Positions 59,292 through 64,000 of a stretch of 64,000 bases of DNA are shown here, piece after piece (the stretch's first letter is position 1; the number at the start of each line of letters is the position of its first letter). The stretch lies in contig OX344765.1 in NCBI GenBank assembly GCA_947034895.1, forward strand, positions 25,115,001 through 25,179,000, in the 5' to 3' direction. Source of the DNA: Rhytidiadelphus loreus. Its lineage: Eukaryota; Streptophyta; Bryopsida; Hypnales; Hylocomiaceae. A model generated the notes under the pieces. The model worked only from the letters and a program-made list of their open reading frames with translations, did no database searches and was not told the DNA's origin. The translations under genes and the position numbers were made by a program.

Positions 59292-62200
59292 ATGGCTATG
59301 GAGGATCCGTTGCTGCCTAGCGGCAGTACTGGTGGTAGTGTGCGGCGACGGGGTGGATCTTCCAGTAGCCTTGGTGGGACTGAGAGTGGCGCCCTCAACA
59401 ATGTGTTGGTGGGGCGACGTGGGGAAGCGATTACGAAGGGCAATGTTTACGAGAAAGCTGCGGCTATGGTGGATCAGGTCTCTACTGAACTAGCTGCATT
59501 CTCGTTTTGTGGGTTCTCATTTTGCACAGGGTGTGTGTGCTGGGTTCTTGGGTGTTGGACTTTGCGATTCTGTAGCTTGTTTCTGGGTTCGCTTTTTGTG
59601 CGATTGTGAGTCCTTGAATGCTATCTCTGAGAAGTAGAAGCTGTCCGGTGGAGAATCTGTATTGCATTTTCGAAATCGCCTCCATTCTCGGAGCGCAAGT
59701 CTGGGAGTCTGATGTCTGGAAGTCTTTGAAGTCGTTTGCTTTTTTTCGTTTGGTTTAGCCTTTCGAAGGAATTTCAAGGTTAATGCAGCTCGTTTAGAAA
59801 GATCTCGTCCAAAGTTTTAGAAGTTTTTTGCTGCATTGCAGGGGGAACTAAGCTTTAGTTAAATCCCAAATTGCATCCATCCTTAAAAGAACAAGCTTAG
59901 AAGTCTGTCTTCCCCTTCTTTTCGTTTAGCCCTTTTAAACAATTTCAAAGAGAATGCAGCTCTTTGGGGAATGCTGGCCCATTTCCCCTAAGGATTTAGA
60001 TAGATTTGCTGCATTGCAGTGAAAAAAGATTTTGTTTCCCAAATTGCTAGCATTCTTGGAGCACAAGTCTTGAAGTCTGACACCCCATAATGTGCTTAGC
60101 TTTTCTTGGTTTAACCCTTCCAGCATTTTCAAAGTGAATGCGTTTCTTTTGGAAACTGCCCGCTAATTTTTTCGCCAAATTCAGGAGGATTGCAGATTTC
60201 CTGTATTGCACTGAAGAATTAAGGCGCTGTGGTTGCAGTTTTATGTGAATCTGGAAGGTTTCTTGCAGATGCTTTGCCTAATCTCCAGAGGGATTTTAGG
60301 GCGCAGTTTACTGGAAAATAACAGCTCTACATTCTTGCAATTTTACACTGGGATCGTAGCACTTTAGATGAGAATGACCATTTGAGAATCAGAAGGCCTC
60401 CTTTTTGTAAAATAGAAACTCTGGATTCGAAATAGCCTGAACAGGCAATTCCTATAGTTTGAAACCCCGACACCTCGTTTGGAAACTCCCCTCCTATAGT
60501 TTAGAATTTCTGCAATTCAAGTTTGATGTGATTCTGGAAGTTTCTTGCAGAAACCTAGTCTAATCTTGTGAAGTTTTTTGGATGCAAATTCACAAGAATA
60601 TAGTATTTTTTACACTGGGGTCCCAGCACCTTGGAATCAGAATCACCATATGTGAAAATAAATATAGAATTGGTAATAGTTAACCTAATAAGAGATCAGC
60701 CTCAACAACCATTACCCTAAGTCTTGAACTTTTTACCAATTCTATTTTACTCTTAACATGCTACTTTTGATTCCACTTGCAGCACAGCACTGGAACCCGT
60801 TTGCTTGTGAATTTTTCAATTTTTATTTTAATTCATTGTTTTGGTTTTGGTAGGCTGAGGATGGAGTTGGTCTACCACCGGAGGTCCTGGAGCAGTCCAA
60901 TTTCGTGGAGTCTGCCAAGCTCTACTTCGCATACATCCGTTTGGAGTTTCTCTGGAACTTGAACCTGGCTGCGTTGCTGTTGCTGAATTTCTTTGAAGTA
61001 AGCCCATCTTTTGAAAGGCACTACTAACCTACGTAGGTGGGGTGTCGGTGGTGAAAAAATGTAGTTGAGACCGGTGTAGCTTGATGACCTATGTTTGCTT
61101 AAAATTAAGAATCTAACAACTGCAAAATACTCTGCACTAGACATGTATTGTGGGGAAGGTCTTGACTTGCTTTATAGCGTTTTGATTGTGGTATTTGGTG
61201 TTCTAGTTTTCTCCTTGCATTTTGATTCCTCTTTGGAAAACGATAAACCTTACTCTTGTTGGGTGGCTTTGTAGGTGCCGCTTTGGTGCAAGGAGAAGTT
61301 TCCAAATCCATGCGGAGAAAGAGACAAGTTCTTTCTTGGGGGCCTTCCTTATTTAACTCGATATGAATCACTCATCTTTGAGGTTTGGGTTTATTTCGTT
61401 TTAAGGTTGGAAGTTTGAGACTAGTGTGTCACATAATGCGCATAATGTGCCTCACCAAAGACTCCCTGCATTAGATTCACAGAGTTATTTAATGTTAATA
61501 GACACTAGATTCATACAATGTTCATGTTGAGTTAAGGGTTGTATAATGCTAATGGTGTTAAAATTAATCATTGTATCATTGGTAAAAATATTGATATTAC
61601 AATGGTAGTGGTATTAAGTAAACATTAAGTCCAACATAAACTTGCCATTAGTGTACGTGTTGATGTACTGTTTCTATTGGATTAACTTACCACACACAAA
61701 TTTGTGAATTCAATTGGGGATCTTTTGCATCGTAAGGCAGAAGCTCCTACATTAGTTTCTCCAACGAATTTCAAATTCTGCACTAAAGAATCACTGAGTA
61801 TCATGATACTTGTATTCAAGTTTTATACATGTAATACATGATGTCTGATACACTGATGGTGATTTGCAGACGGTGATCCTGATCATACTCGGAGTGTCCA
61901 CGTTCTTCCCCCTCGCGATTATTGGGAGCAAGCTGTTTTGGAAGAACAGACTCGAAGTTTTACGAGTAAAGAATCCTTTTGACAACAACTCGCATATATT
62001 TTCTTTTCTTTGAAACAATCTCAACTGAATCTACCATGTGGGTCTGCTCGATCTTGGGCGATTTGCAAGTTCGTTACCAAATCGAGCACAACAGAATTTC
62101 TACTTTTCTCTCAACTTTTCTTTCCTCAAAGTACTAAACCCTTATAGAGTTTTGGAATTTGATTCTGAAATCTCCTTCTGCTGTGTATAAGATTAGGGAT

Positions 62201-63684
62201 TTCGACTACTGTTGTTATTCGTCCGCCTGTGATAATTTTGGTGTCTGCTTGCTATGCAGTCTTCCCTCTTTCTGGTATTGGCGTTGGATACGTTGGTGAA
62301 TGCTATCTATGTGGTACCATCTGGCTTCATTGTCAGCTTACCGTTTCGACTGGCGCCATACCTCAGAGTTGCTCTCATTGTAGTAAACATTCGGTAAACA
62401 TTCTGACCCAAATAAGTTGACTATGACGTAGTTTTGAGTGTGTGATAAGTGTGTTACAATCAATGATAGATGCCACTTGTGTAGGATACTCTAAAACGTT
62501 CTTTTAGTGGTCTTATTAAATAGGTCTGAGTATATTTTAGCGACCTTGTAGATGTACTTAGTACTAAATTCGAGTAAGTTCTTGCAGGATTTGTTTCAGT
62601 TTCAATTTTAGGTTCTAAACACATCTCGTTCTTTGCATCTATGCAGGGGTTTACGTGACTGTATGAAGACTTTAGTTGGGGTTGTGCCAGACTTTTTGGA
62701 TATTGCGGTAAGTTGGGAATATCCTCTCTGAAATCGTTAGTGGTTTTCAAACATTGGTAGCAGGATAAATGTTTGTTGTTGAAAATGTAGTTTGATACTT
62801 TAAGAACTGTCCAATCAGTTGTCAAGATTATTCTGGGCAGTTTGACACCCCCTTTCTTGTGAATCTCACGGACATTCTAGAACCCAAGTTGGAGACACTA
62901 CAATCAATTCGCAAATTAGGTTATAGCATGCCTTAGGGTTAAACAAGGAAGTAGAGATAATCGTGATTTTCAATCACCACCCTTGCATTTTTCTACTCCC
63001 CAACTAAGCTTATAGGAAGACATAATCCTAACCTTGATGAAGACAAAATCAAGGTTTGATAACCCAGCTTACTTAGGATTATTCCTAGTGATTTATTTTG
63101 TTTTATTTTATTTTAAATTTTCTATCATTAATAATGTTTTTAATACTATTTTGATGTTTCAATATTTGAATTTATGGTTCTGAGCCTTGTTTGCTATTGC
63201 TGTGTAGGCACTGCTGGGGCTATACTTGCTCTTCTCAAGCTGGTTGGCATACGTGCTTTTTGAAGATACAGTACAGGGCAAGAGCATATTCACCACTTAC
63301 TCGACCACTCTCTACCAGATGTCTATTCTCTTCACCACGTCCAACAATCCTGACGTCTGGCTGCCAGCTTACAAGTAATCTCTTTCTGCATTGCCTTATT
63401 TTTCTGTTACTGGCTTACTTCGCAGGTTGTATTGCCTAAGTTTTTTTATCAAGAAGTTTATCTTGAATAACTAGATGCTATCTCTACATTGCAGAAAAAG
63501 TGAGGTCAGTTTTTGTCTTGCTTGTTCTGTGATATTCTCACAAAATCTATTCTCACAGACCAATCTATTATGTTTCAGGGCGTCGCGGTTTACTTCAATA
63601 TTCTTTATCTTGTACATCTTATTTGGAGTCTACTTCATCATGAACTTGATTCTTGCCGTCGTGTACGACAGTTTCAAGGGTCAG
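59292..63684 (+). CDS. TPC1: Two-pore cation channel TPC1, first 8 coding exons (3' part outside window)
   Basis: Exons 59292-59477, 60854-60997, 61275-61382, 61870-61965, 62260-62393, 62647-62707, 63208-63374 and 63579-63684 give 334 continuous codons; phases match at every junction. The protein opens MAMEDPLL, close to Arabidopsis TPC1, with a Gly/Ser/Arg-rich N-tail and [16 protein letters not shown]. It contains all of the first six-helix domain: S1 ([16 protein letters not shown]), S2 ([16 protein letters not shown]), a weakly charged S4, S5 ([17 protein letters not shown]), the pore with filter wording TTSNNPDVW, and S6 ([20 protein letters not shown]). TPC1 is a vacuolar, voltage- and calcium-regulated cation channel. 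The EF-hands and second channel domain that complete it (usual total about 730 residues) lie beyond 64000. The exon 1 donor is GTCTCT, weaker than the others. Confidence 0.94.
59690..60665. repeat. Diverged tandem repeats filling TPC1 intron 1
   Basis: Three related blocks of about 180 bp follow one another, marked by TTGGTTTAGCCTTTC (59750), GTTTAGCCCTTTTAA (59925) and TGGTTTAACCCTTCC (60108), each followed by TTTCAA and AATGC. A second pair about 285 bp apart shares TCTGGAAG(G)TTTCTTGCAG (60249 and 60533) and TTTTACACTGGG. The intron has grown by local duplication. Confidence 0.55.
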
Positions 63685-64000
63685 GTGAGCACAGCGTTTT
63701 CTATTCTTTGTTTCTCAGAAAGTTGTAGATGACTAGATAAATGGCAGGTCGTTCTATCCAATTATGAATGTGTAGCTATGTGCTTTTAGGTTAACTGAAA
63801 AGTTTAGAATGAGAAGAAGGATTATGGGTTATAACTCTCTTCTAACTAACCAACGAGACAGTGACAGAATTGCCTTGATACACCGGATTTGGCATTATGG
63901 TTTTACAAAGATAGCCTTGTCTTAGAGATGTCAGTACCTTTTTTTTAACAAGCTTAGCCTCTACTGTTTGATTCTACTGTTTGAGGTTCCCGATTGTTTG

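Noticed and set aside
62930..62955. GGGTTAA in TPC1 intron 6 resembling a TTAA-element right end
   Set aside because: The preceding bases (GCCTTA) do not continue the family tip and no left end exists nearby.

Overview
The window is nuclear DNA of a land plant. The four genes that can be rebuilt by splicing are a cytosolic-type aconitase (3' end only), a SHORT-ROOT-type GRAS transcription factor, a plant nicotinamidase and a two-pore cation channel TPC1 (5' part). All use GT-AG introns and plant-type protein sequences. The SHR gene has three introns, whereas many seed-plant SHR genes have none. Together with a piggyBac-class transposon, this leans towards a non-seed plant (bryophyte, lycophyte or fern), but the sequence does not settle it.

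Layout: 1-708 last two exons of aconitase (+); 709-6929 AT-rich intergenic DNA with small inverted-repeat elements; 6930-11052 SHR (-) with an upstream ORF just 5' of its start; about 12-42 kb a gene-poor, AT-rich transposon field; 43010-45091 nicotinamidase (+); 45-58 kb a second transposon field; 59292-63684 the first eight coding exons of TPC1 (+), which runs off the right edge. The genes have no evident shared pathway and are separated by 15-30 kb of repeats.

The most notable content is a set of TTAA-flanked elements. One is a 5.5 kb piggyBac-like transposon (30624-36149) with perfect 15-bp terminal inverted repeats, intact TTAA sites at both ends and a DDD transposase with a C-terminal cysteine-rich finger. 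Its reading frame of about 1,025 codons is broken only by three TAG codons, and it carries a roughly 450-residue N-terminal extension that I do not recognise. Around it lie at least ten non-coding elements of about 220-1,110 bp that start TTAA-CCCCT and end in the inverted repeat of that sequence. Several share internal sequence blocks, which makes them an expanded MITE-like family. Some TIRs (CCCCTCAATGCCC) are nearly those of the piggyBac element (CCCCTCAACGCCC).

Other mobile DNA: a MULE-like element with long TIRs and a 9-bp target duplication (54402-55173), a CACTA MITE with a 3-bp duplication (46616-46826), a second CACTA-type end beside a short-repeat array (48.9-49.6 kb), a TA-flanked element containing a 96-bp near-perfect hairpin (41405-42085), and a copia pol remnant (27.6-27.9 kb). 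A 246-codon intact ORF at 51368-52108 (-) looks like the non-kinase tail of a WNK kinase standing alone. Exon borders were placed by eye from reading frame, splice consensus and family similarity, without transcript evidence.
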